A stretch of DNA of 52,216 bases, from positions 1 to 52,216 of the forward strand of contig JBBRZN010000014.1 in assembly GCA_038236705.1 (NCBI GenBank), read 5' to 3'. The position numbers and the translations under genes were made by a program. Below are positions 25,055-32,240 of this stretch, piece after piece (position 1 is the stretch's first letter; every line of letters starts with the position of its first letter). The stretch is from AC-32 sp038236705 (GTDB lineage: Bacteria > Actinomycetota > Thermoleophilia > Gaiellales > Gaiellaceae). Below the pieces are notes generated by a model. It made no database searches and had not been told where the DNA came from. It saw nothing but the letters and a program-made list of their open reading frames with translations.

Positions 25055-25279
25055 ATGCCGATGGGCGGCGATGTTCTTCCTCTCGAGCGGAAGGTGCGGC
25101 CGATGTGCCCGGATCTCGGGCCGAACTGCTTCGCGCTCTGTTTCTGCGAGGCGTGGCGGTGCGCCGTCGATCTTCGGCGCGGGCTGACGGGCGAGCTGGC
25201 TTGCTGCCCAATGTGCGGGATCGGGGCTGTCGCCACCTACCGTCTCTCTCCGCCGAGCCCGCGACGCCAAGTGGCTTGA
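25055..25279 (+). CDS. possible small Cys-rich protein
   Basis: 74 residues from MPMGGDVLPLERK, with eight Cys, including MCPDLGPNCFALCFCEAW and ACCPMCG, that could form a zinc-ribbon-like site. No homologous family is recognised, and the surrounding 24970-25499 stretch otherwise holds nothing supported. Treat as a hypothesis. Confidence 0.3.
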   Translation: MPMGGDVLPLERKVRPMCPDLGPNCFALCFCEAWRCAVDLRRGLTGELACCPMCGIGAVATYRLSPPSPRRQVA

Positions 25280-25499
25280 CTGTCTTCGCTCGCGGAGTGG
25301 CCGAGCGCGCCGCTGCCTCGGGCAGGTCGAGTCGAGCTCGGCGCAGAAATGGACCGCCCGCTCGAGCGTGTGCGGTATTCGTCTCGATGTCGTCGCGTGG
25401 GTACAGCTCAACGTAGTCGAGCGGTGCGTGGTCGTCGACGCAGTGGAAGAGTCGGACCGATACCGCCGTGTAGCTGGGGTCCCCCGAGCCCGGAATCTT

Positions 25500-25815
25500 C
25501 ACACGTCGAGAACCCCGAGCGTGCCCGCAAGCAAGAACGCGTTGAGCGCGACGATGAGCGTAGCTACGACGGCGGGCGCCATCGTCGTGCCTCGGCGGTT
25601 CGCCAGCGAGCCATCAGGCTCCGTCGCGGCAGAAGATGACGAGCGGAATCAGGGCGAGCGGAATCCCGAAAGAGAGGACGACCTTGGCTCAGCACGAGCG
25701 CTCTGGACGGATCGACGCCCACGGCGACGATGACGAGTGCCGGGAGCATCGTGACCGCCCGGCGGAGGAAGAGCAGGATGCGGCGGCCGATGAAGCCCTG
25801 CCTGACGACCTGGCC
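25500..25815 (-). pseudogene. C-terminal remnant of an Nramp/MntH-type transporter
   Basis: Read in shifting frames on the minus strand: GFIGRRILLFLRRAVTMLPAL, VIVAVGVDPSRALVLSQ, then VVLSFGIPLALIPLVIFC, then TMAPAVVATLIVALNAFLL (each shown in part). These match the last helices of MntH-type Nramp proteins (RAVTMLPA; LSQVVLSFGIP). At least two frame breaks are present, and the gene is cut at its 5' side by the DUF2269 gene. Confidence 0.6.
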
Positions 25816-25829
25816 AGCCAGCGGCTTCC

Positions 25830-26300
25830 TCAGCGCCCCGGCTGCCAGACCATGAGCACGAGGATCACGACGACGAGCAAACTCGAGCCGTAGTTCGCGA
25901 CCAGTGAGAGTGGGTCGTCCAGCAGCCGGCGGAGCTCTGGCGTCATCTCGTCGCCGGCGTCCGCGAGCCTCGTCGCCAGCAGGCGGGCGTGCTTCGGCCG
26001 CTGCCCTCCAAGAGCGCCGAGGACGAGTGCGGCGACGAACAGCCCGAGCGACGTAAGTAACCAGGCTTCCCCGAACTGGTCGACCTCACCGGCAAGCCAG
26101 AGCCCGGCACCGACGACGAGCACTGCACCGGCCACGACGATCAGCGCGCCGATCCGCGTGAGCCCGAGCAAAAGTGCGACCTCGCTGGGACGACCCCGCC
26201 GCCTCGCCGTCTCGGACACAACGCCCACGAGGAGCGCGCCCCCGGAGAAAACCATGACTCCGAAGATGTGGACGGCGAGGCCGATCTCGTACGACGTCAC
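25830..26300 (-). CDS. DUF2269-like integral membrane protein
   Basis: 156 residues, four membrane helices, with an N-terminal AVHIFGVMVFSGGALL pattern and a cytoplasmic loop between helices 3 and 4, as in DUF2269. Intact frame inside a decay zone. Function is unknown for the family. Confidence 0.65.
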   Translation of the reverse strand: MTSYEIGLAVHIFGVMVFSGGALLVGVVSETARRRGRPSEVALLLGLTRIGALIVVAGAVLVVGAGLWLAGEVDQFGEAWLLTSLGLFVAALVLGALGGQRPKHARLLATRLADAGDEMTPELRRLLDDPLSLVANYGSSLLVVVILVLMVWQPGR

Positions 26301-26309
26301 CCCGGAGTT

Positions 26310-26934
26310 CTACTTGCCAGAGAATTCCTGGACCTCGACGATGGGCACCCGGTACGCGTGCTCCGGCGGCTGCAGCGGTGTGCTGCCGGCATCCTCGCGC
26401 AACACGCCTCGGGCCTTACGGCCTCGATAGAGGATCGGCACGCGGCCGAGGTAGGCGATCGGGATGCTCTAGGCGTGGACGAGGCGGGTGAACGGCCAGG
26501 TTGCGAGCAGGAGCCAGGCGGAGACGGCGTGGGCCTGGAATACGAGCGAGTCGTGCGCCATCAGCGAGGCGTGCGGGTCGAGCGCGAAGATCCCGCGGAA
26601 CCAGGGGCTGACGGTGTCGTGGTAGGCGTAGCAGTCGATCGCGGTTCCCCAGACGGTTGCGAGCATCCCGAACAGGATCGCTGCCGCGAGAACGGGTAGA
26701 GGACGAGGTCGCTGCGGGTGGTGGTCGCGCGCACCCGCCCGACGCGAAGACGACGGTAGACGAGGATCGCGAAGCCGATGACGATCGCCACGCCCGAGAC
26801 GCTGCCGGCGAGCGCGGCGATCCCGTGGTACCCCGTGTCGCCGATCCCGACTGCCTCCGTCCACGAACGTGGGACGAGGATGCCGAAGTGGAAGAGGAGG
26901 CTGCCGAGCAGAGGAGGAAGTCGAGACGACTCAT
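26310..26934 (-). pseudogene. narI: nitrate reductase gamma subunit (NarI) pseudogene
   Basis: The frames give MSRLDFLL, then LGSLLFHFGILV, PRSWTEAVGIGDTGYHG, AILVYRRLRVG, then FRGIFALDPHASLMAH and WLLLATWPFTRLVHA, all recognisable NarI segments. About 45 residues after MSRLDFLL and about 10 before PRSW are missing; a shift follows DLVLYP (one G missing); and the conserved Trp after LVHA is TAG, after which IPIAYLGRVPILYRGRK continues. NarI carries the membrane haems of respiratory nitrate reductase; this copy is dead. Confidence 0.75.
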
Positions 26935-27264
26935 GACGCGGCGGCCGTGAAGGGCTCGAGGCCGACGAGCTCCGCGGGCGGCCCCGCCTCGGCCATCCGG
27001 CGGGCCGCGGCGAGCTGCGCCCTGGCCGGCTTCGGGAGCGCCGTGACGAGGGCGTCGAGCGGGTCGGCGTAAGGGCTCGCGGTCTGGTGCAACCGGGAGC
27101 GGACGAGCTCCGACGGTGCCCGCAGCTCGTTCAGCAGCACCTCCCCTTCTGCGGGTGCGAGCGCGGCGAACTCGAGCAGCACCGGCAGGTAGTCGGGCAG
27201 CTCGCCGCCGGCGAGCGGGAGCCGGCGTCGGCGTAGCGGCGCTTCAGGCGGACGAGCTCGAGCC
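26931..27264 (-). pseudogene. narJ: NarJ chaperone remnant, split by the insertion sequence
   Basis: Encodes LELVRLKRRYADAG, a shift in the CCC run near 27222, then LPLAGGELPDYLPVLLEFA and ending PPAELVGLEPF, typical of the nitrate reductase assembly chaperone NarJ. Its stop overlaps the narI start (ATGA). The IS at 27265-28414 interrupts it: joining the flanks across the AGCC duplication restores DLYWLELVRLKRRY, so about 25 bp of it continue beyond 28414. The N-terminal half of the gene is absent even then, so it was already truncated. Confidence 0.7.
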
Positions 27265-27289
27265 TGAAGGGCGCCATTATTCGTGTCGC
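27265..27289 (+). repeat. left terminal inverted repeat of the IS
   Basis: Begins TGAAGGGCGCCATTATT; the other end, read inward, begins TGAAGGGCGCCAATATT. The first 12 bases are identical. Confidence 0.8.
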
Positions 27290-27292
27290 GCC

Positions 27293-28354
27293 TCAAGCGG
27301 CGGCTCGGTAGTACTCGTGGACAAGGCCGCCGAGTCGGTCGCGGCGGCGGATGTCGCCCTCGGATGGTTCTCCTCGTCGTTCGTCCGGCTCAGGCGGCCG
27401 GAGTTCGAGCGCTCGATGTGGCCTTTGCGTGTTGTAGTGGTCGACGTAGACTCGCAGGACGTGCTCGAGGTGACGGCGGTTGAGGATCAGCAGCCAGTCC
27501 AGACACTCGCCGCGCACCGTTCGGACGAAGCGCGCCGCGATCGCGTTCGCCTTCGGCGCCCGCACCGGTGTCTTCACGATCCGGATACCTTCGCTGCGGA
27601 AGAGCTCGTCTGAGGGGCCGCTGTATTTGCTGTCTCGGTCGCGGATCAGGAAACGGATGCCCTCGTCGGCGAAGTCGAGCCCGAGGTTGCGCGCCTGCTG
27701 GGTCACCCAGGCACCCGTTGGGTTGGTTGTGCAGCCAGCGAGCCAGACACGCCGGCTCGCGTGCGCGATGAAGAACAACGCGTAGTAGCGGCGCAAGCAC
27801 ACGCTCTCGACGGTGAAGAAGTCACACGCGACGATGCTCGCAGCCTGCGCGCGTAAGAATTCGCGCCAGCTCGGTCCGCCTCGCCGCGGCGCCGGCTCCA
27901 TTCGCGCTTGCGCGAGCAGCCGACGGATGCTCGTTGGCGAGACCCGGAAGCCGAGCTTGGCCAGCTCGCCGCAGATGCGCCGATGGCCCCAGCGCGGATT
28001 CTCGCGCGCGAGCCGCAGCACCAGCTCCCGCAACTCGGCCGACAGCGGCGGGCGCCCGCGCCGGCCGCGCGGTTGCCGCCAGCTTCGGCGCACCAGCGCC
28101 CGATGCCAACGAAGCAGCGTCCGTGGAGTCACCAGAAGCACACCTCGAGACGAGCGCGGCAGGTAACAAGCTGCGGCTGCCAATAGCGCCCGATCAACCG
28201 TGCCGAGCTTCGGCCGCGCGACCTGCCGGCGCAGGATCTCGAGCTCGTGGCGCAACACCAGCAGCTCAATGTCTTTCACATGCAGACCACGACGGCTACG
28301 AACAAGCGCACCGAACACAGCCCGTACAGCGAGGTAGAGGAACGAGAAGACCAT
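27293..28354 (-). CDS. integrase-core (DDE) transposase
   Basis: About 353 residues from MVFSFLYLAVRAVFG. An N-terminal helix-turn-helix region (ELLVLRHELEILRRQ; TLLRWHRALV) is followed by an rve-type integrase core with IVACDFFTVES (first Asp), LIRDRDSKYSG (second Asp) and VRTVRGECLDWLL (Glu), so the DDE triad is intact. It ends YVDHYNTQRPHRALEL, typical of IS3/IS481-like transposases. The frame is intact; the element may be active. Confidence 0.88.
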   Translation of the reverse strand: MVFSFLYLAVRAVFGALVRSRRGLHVKDIELLVLRHELEILRRQVARPKLGTVDRALLAAAACYLPRSSRGVLLVTPRTLLRWHRALVRRSWRQPRGRRGRPPLSAELRELVLRLARENPRWGHRRICGELAKLGFRVSPTSIRRLLAQARMEPAPRRGGPSWREFLRAQAASIVACDFFTVESVCLRRYYALFFIAHASRRVWLAGCTTNPTGAWVTQQARNLGLDFADEGIRFLIRDRDSKYSGPSDELFRSEGIRIVKTPVRAPKANAIAARFVRTVRGECLDWLLILNRRHLEHVLRVYVDHYNTQRPHRALELRPPEPDERRGEPSEGDIRRRDRLGGLVHEYYRAAA

Positions 28355-28389
28355 GCCGCCGATCCTCCCAGCCCTCGCCTCAAGGAGCG

Positions 28390-28414
28390 GCGACACCAAT
28401 ATTGGCGCCCTTCA
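28390..28414 (-). repeat. right terminal inverted repeat of the IS
   Basis: Partner of 27265-27289 with three mismatches; followed directly by the AGCC target duplication at 28415-28418. Confidence 0.8.
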
Positions 28415-28461
28415 AGCCAGTAGAGGTCGACGCCGGAGGCAGGCTGATTCACGACGAGCCT

Positions 28462-28917
28462 CTAGTTCGCAGCGGGGGCGGCGACAGTCGCGGCGCGGAC
28501 GATTAGGACGGGCCGCTTCGACTCGCCGAGGACGCCGCGCGACACGCTGCCGAGCAGAGCGCCAGCGATCGCGCCGTGGCCGCGCGAGCCGACGACGATC
28601 AGGTCGACGTCGTGCGAGTCGGCGTAGGCGACGATCTCATCGACCGTGTCGCCCCGCAGCAGCGCCGTCGTCGAGACGATCGCATGCTCGGCAGCGACGG
28701 ACGCCGCCTCGTCGAGCAGCTCGTGATCGTGCTCGCTCGGCTCATGCGGGAAGGCGCCGCCGATGCCACCGAAGCCGGTGACCGGGACGACGTCCAGCAT
28801 GGGCACGACGTACACGAAGATCAGCTCCGCCTCGTGCTCGGCCGCCAGCTCGACGCCGAAAGCCACAGCTTCCGCGGACGAGGGTGAGCCATCGGTGGCG
28901 ACGAGAATCTTCTTCAT
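28462..28917 (-). CDS. universal stress protein (UspA family)
   Basis: 151 residues: N-terminal KKILVATDGSPSSAEA and the C-terminal ATP-binding pattern G-x2-G-x9-G-S (GSRGHGAIAGALLGSVS) are intact, so ATP binding is likely. Such proteins are hallmark members of actinobacterial dormancy regulons. A GGAGGAG ribosome site precedes the ATG; a divergent regulon-like element lies at 29002. Confidence 0.92.
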   Translation of the reverse strand: MKKILVATDGSPSSAEAVAFGVELAAEHEAELIFVYVVPMLDVVPVTGFGGIGGAFPHEPSEHDHELLDEAASVAAEHAIVSTTALLRGDTVDEIVAYADSHDVDLIVVGSRGHGAIAGALLGSVSRGVLGESKRPVLIVRAATVAAPAAN

Positions 28918-29001
28918 CGTGCTCCTCCTTCAAGGGTGGCGTGGTGCTCCGATGATCCGTGCGCGCAGGCCCGTGCGGATCCGGGCCGACGCCGATCCCG
29001 C

Positions 29002-29019
29002 CTGCGTAGTTGGCCGCAG
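29002..29019. promoter_or_regulatory. regulon-like palindrome with longer spacer
   Basis: CTGCGTAGTTGGCCGCAG: arms CTGCG and CGCAG (as its complement) pair perfectly, but the element is one base longer than the consensus. It lies 84 bp upstream of the stress protein at 28917, a distance typical of the other sites. Confidence 0.35.
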
Positions 29020-29132
29020 ACTTCAGGCCGCGCGCTCGAGCGAGGAGACACGAACGAAGGTCGGCCGCGGCTCGGCGCCGACGGCAAGTCGCATGGATGT
29101 CGCACCCGACCAGGCTTTTCGAGGGGCGCGTA

Positions 29133-30962
29133 TTACGCACGCAATGCGCGCAGCGCGTTGGCGATGACGGCGACGTCGATCGCCTCCTGGAGCAGCGCAC
29201 CGACGACCGGAGCGATCACGCCTGCGGCCGCGAAGGCCATCGCTACCAGCGAGAGGACGATGCCGGCGATCATGCTCTGGCGCGCGATCGCCAGCGACCG
29301 CTTTCCGATCTGAATTGCCTCGACGACCTTGTCGATGCGGTCGCGCATGATCACGGCGTCGGCCGTCTCGGACGCGACCGTCGCGCCGGCGGTGCCCATT
29401 GCGATGCCAACGTCGGCGAGCGCGAGCGCGGGGGCGTCGTTGACACCGTCGCCGACCATCACCACCGGCGTCAGCTCTCGCTGCTCGCGGAGCGCGCGAA
29501 CCATGTCGAGCTTCCCCTCAGGGGACTGCTCGGCGTAGACGCGATCGGCGCCGATCTGCCGCCCGACCTCCTCGGCGACCGCCGTGCGATCGCCGGTCAC
29601 CACAGCGATGTGCCTCACGCCGAGCGACCGCAGGCGCTCGACGAGCTCGTGGGCGTCCTCTCGGAGGGAGTCTCCCATCACGACCGCGCCGGCGAGCTCG
29701 CCGTCCACGCCGACGAGGATCGTTGCTGTCCCCGGATCATGGTTCGCGTCGAGCGCGCGCGCCGCCTCCTCGGCGCCGGCGTAGCCGCGCTCGCGCAGCC
29801 ACGCCGGGCTGCCGACGGCCACGCTCCGGCCATCCACATGCCCCTCGATCCCCTGCCCGCGGCCTTCCTCGACGTCCCCCGGCGAGGCGAGCTCGAGGCC
29901 GCGCTCCTGCGCCGCGTGGACGAGCGCTTCCGCGAGGACGTGCGCGGACAGCTGGTCGACCGAGGCGGCGAGGCGCAGCAGCTCGTCGCGGCCGATCCCG
30001 TCGAAGGTGAGGACCCGCTCGAGCGCGGGTCGCCCGAGCGTCAGCGTGCCGGTCTTATCGAACAACACCGTGCGCGCCCTGCCGAGCTTCTCGATCACGC
30101 CGCCACCCTTCACGATCACCCCGCGCCGCGCGGCGCGGGAGACGCCCGAGATCAGCGCGATCGGCGCGGCCAGGATCAGCGGACACGGCGTGGCGACGAC
30201 CATCACGGCGACGAAGCGGACCGCGTCCCCCGACGCCGCCCAGGCGATCCCGGCGATCGCGAGCGCGAGCGGGAGGAAGAAGGCGGCATAGCGGTCGGCC
30301 ATGCGAACGAACGGCGCGCGCTGCGTCTCGGCCTCCCGGACGAGGCGCACGATCGCCGCGTAGGCGCTCTGCGCGGCGAGCCGCGTCGCGCGCAGGTCGA
30401 ACGCCTCGCCGGCGTTCGCCGACCCGCTTCGCAACTCGCTGGCGGCGGCGTAGGAAACCGGCAGCGGCTCGCCCGTCAGCGCAGCCTCGTCGACGAGAGC
30501 CTCGCCGACGGCGACGCCGTCGACAGGAATCACCTCGCCGGCCCGGACGACGACGATGTCTCCGGGAAGAAGCTCGTCGACGGGCACCTCCTCGACGGCG
30601 CCGTCGCGGCGACGGTGCGCGATCCGCGGCGCGCGCTCGAGCAGCTTCGTCAGCTCGCGCCGGGCCCGCCCAGCCGCGTACTCCTCGAGCGCGTTGCCGC
30701 CGGCGAGCATGACGGCGACGACCGCGCCGGCCAGGTACTCGCCCGTCGCCAGCGTCGACGCCATCGCGACCAGCGCGATCGCGTCGACGCCGACGTCGCG
30801 CCGCCAGAGCGTGCGCGCGACCGACCAGGTCAGCGGGACGAGCATCAGCGCTGTCGACGCCGCCCAGACAACGTGCGCCGGGCCGGCGTCCCCGAGCAGG
30901 CGCAGAACGCCGCCGGTCAGAACGCCCGCGAGCGCGGCGAGGGCGAGCAGGCGCCGGATCAT
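29133..30962 (-). CDS. P1B-type heavy-metal-transporting ATPase
   Basis: 609 residues. Visible motifs: actuator TGEP (ALTGEPLP), metal site TPCPL in helix 4, phosphorylation DKTGTLT, hinge GDGVNDAPAL. The helix-4 motif is CPL rather than CPC, and the usual SxHPLA of the nucleotide-binding domain reads SAHVLA, an unusual Pro-to-Val change. No N-terminal metal-binding (CxxC) domain. It exports a transition metal, probably Zn, Cd or Co; the exact ion is not predictable. Coupled by ATGA to a small upstream gene and downstream of acetate kinase, so part of the phosphoketolase operon. Confidence 0.9.
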   Translation of the reverse strand: MIRRLLALAALAGVLTGGVLRLLGDAGPAHVVWAASTALMLVPLTWSVARTLWRRDVGVDAIALVAMASTLATGEYLAGAVVAVMLAGGNALEEYAAGRARRELTKLLERAPRIAHRRRDGAVEEVPVDELLPGDIVVVRAGEVIPVDGVAVGEALVDEAALTGEPLPVSYAAASELRSGSANAGEAFDLRATRLAAQSAYAAIVRLVREAETQRAPFVRMADRYAAFFLPLALAIAGIAWAASGDAVRFVAVMVVATPCPLILAAPIALISGVSRAARRGVIVKGGGVIEKLGRARTVLFDKTGTLTLGRPALERVLTFDGIGRDELLRLAASVDQLSAHVLAEALVHAAQERGLELASPGDVEEGRGQGIEGHVDGRSVAVGSPAWLRERGYAGAEEAARALDANHDPGTATILVGVDGELAGAVVMGDSLREDAHELVERLRSLGVRHIAVVTGDRTAVAEEVGRQIGADRVYAEQSPEGKLDMVRALREQRELTPVVMVGDGVNDAPALALADVGIAMGTAGATVASETADAVIMRDRIDKVVEAIQIGKRSLAIARQSMIAGIVLSLVAMAFAAAGVIAPVVGALLQEAIDVAVIANALRALRA

Positions 30963-31150
30963 CCGGCCCCGAACAGGCTCGGGCCGAGAGTGTCGATCAG
31001 GTAGCCGAACCCGGCCGACGCGCCTCCGACATGGCGCTCGTAGCCAAGGCCGAACCGCATTCGGTCCTTCAGGTTTTTGACCTCCCGAATCAGCTGCTCG
31101 CGCAGCCTCGGGTTCTCGATCGCAGCGAGGAGCTGCCCCAATTTCGCCAT
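30959..31150 (-). CDS. small protein resembling the N-terminus of a DNA methyltransferase
   Basis: 63 residues: AAIENPRLREQLIREVKNLKD and RMRFGLGYERH resemble the first 45 residues of type III-like adenine methyltransferases (pattern DPxLRxxLxREVxxLKxRxxFGLxxERH), then a short unrelated tail GGASAGFGYLIDTLG. No catalytic motif is present. Its stop overlaps the ATPase start (ATGA) and it follows acetate kinase by 10 bp, so it is translated in the operon. Could be a gene remnant or a reused small protein. Confidence 0.5.
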   Translation of the reverse strand: MAKLGQLLAAIENPRLREQLIREVKNLKDRMRFGLGYERHVGGASAGFGYLIDTLGPSLFGAG

Positions 31151-31160
31151 CGAAGGCACT

Positions 31161-32240
31161 CTAGGACTCCGCTTTTCCCGCACGGCCGCTCTCTGTCTTC
31201 AGTGGGTCCGTTGCGACCGCCAGCGTCTGGCGGACGGAACGTGCGATCACGAGATCCTCGCGGGAGACGATGACGACGACGCGCGCCGAAGAGGCGGTCG
31301 CCGCGATCTCGCCGTCGCCGTTCGTCGCCTCGTTCGCCGCCTGGTCGAGCTCGACTCCGAGGAAGCCGAGGCGCGCGCAGACGCGCGCGCGGAGTTGCGG
31401 CGAGCGCTCGCCGGCGCCGGCGGTGAAGACGATGGCGTCGAGGCCGGCGAGCGCGACCGCTGCCGCAGCGACAGCCTGGGCGATCCGTCGTGCGTAGATC
31501 GCGAGGGCCAGGCCGGCCCGCTCGTCGCCGGCGGCCTCGGCGGCCTCGAGCTCGTACACGTGCGGTGAGACCTCGGAGAGAGCGAGGAGCCCCGACTCGT
31601 ACTGCAGCGCGTGCTCGAGCTCGTCCACGTTCGCGTGCCCGTGACGCAAGAGATATAGGAGAAGCCCTGGGTCGACCGAGCCCGAGCGTGTCGCCATTGG
31701 CAGCCCCTCGAGCGGCGTCAGGCCCATGGTCGTGTCGACCGAGCGCCCGTCGCGCACGGCGGTGACCGAGCTGCCGCCGCCGAGGTGGCAGACCACGAGC
31801 CGGGGAACCGGCACGCGTTCGGCAGCCCATTGCGCGGCGATTCCCTGGAAGCCGTAGCGATGGAGTCCCAGTTCTCGCCGCCAGCGCGCGGGCAGCGGGT
31901 AGACGGAGGCCTCCTCCGGCAGGGTGACGTGGAAGGCGGTGTCGAAAACGGCGACGTGCGGGCGATCCGGAAGCGCCTTCCGTGCGGCCTCGATCGCTCT
32001 CAGCGAGGGCGGGTTGTGCAGCGGTGCCAGCTCGGTGATCGCGTCGAGCTCCCTGAGCACGCCCTCGTCGAGCAGTACCGGCTCGCGGAAGCGGTCGCCG
32101 CCGTGGACGACGCGGTGGCCGACGGCTTCGATGTCCGCGGGCGCATCGTCGAGCGACTCCAACGTCTGCGCCACACCGTCCTCGCCGACGAGCGAGAGCT
32201 TGAGGCTGGTCGAGCCGGCGTTGACGACGAGGACGGTCAG
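31161..32240 (-). CDS. ackA: acetate kinase
   Basis: 359 residues with LVVNAGSTSLKLSL (nucleotide/phosphate-binding strand), GHRVVHGG, FDTAFHVTLP, HLGGGSSVTAV, TPLEGLPMATRSGSVDPG and FTAGAGERSP, the acetate/sugar-kinase set. Acetate kinase converts acetyl-phosphate plus ADP to acetate plus ATP, completing the phosphoketolase route. The start is odd: NAGSTSLK is reached only from CTG codons; the CTG at 32240 overlaps the phosphoketolase stop as CTGA. The nearest GTG (32174) would remove the active-site strand. Confidence 0.88.
   Translation of the reverse strand: MTVLVVNAGSTSLKLSLVGEDGVAQTLESLDDAPADIEAVGHRVVHGGDRFREPVLLDEGVLRELDAITELAPLHNPPSLRAIEAARKALPDRPHVAVFDTAFHVTLPEEASVYPLPARWRRELGLHRYGFQGIAAQWAAERVPVPRLVVCHLGGGSSVTAVRDGRSVDTTMGLTPLEGLPMATRSGSVDPGLLLYLLRHGHANVDELEHALQYESGLLALSEVSPHVYELEAAEAAGDERAGLALAIYARRIAQAVAAAAVALAGLDAIVFTAGAGERSPQLRARVCARLGFLGVELDQAANEATNGDGEIAATASSARVVVIVSREDLVIARSVRQTLAVATDPLKTESGRAGKAES

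Larger units (their letters stand above)
27265..28414 (-). mobile_element. complete insertion sequence with DDE transposase
   Basis: Bounded by 25-bp inverted repeats (27265-27289 and 28390-28414, 22 of 25 matching) and by a 4-bp direct duplication AGCC (27261-27264 and 28415-28418). It holds a single transposase gene on the minus strand. Total length 1,150 bp. Inserted in a narJ remnant. Confidence 0.85.

Noticed and set aside
29010..31004. Plus-strand 664-codon frame opposite the P1B ATPase
   Set aside because: Antisense shadow of a gene with all P-type ATPase motifs.
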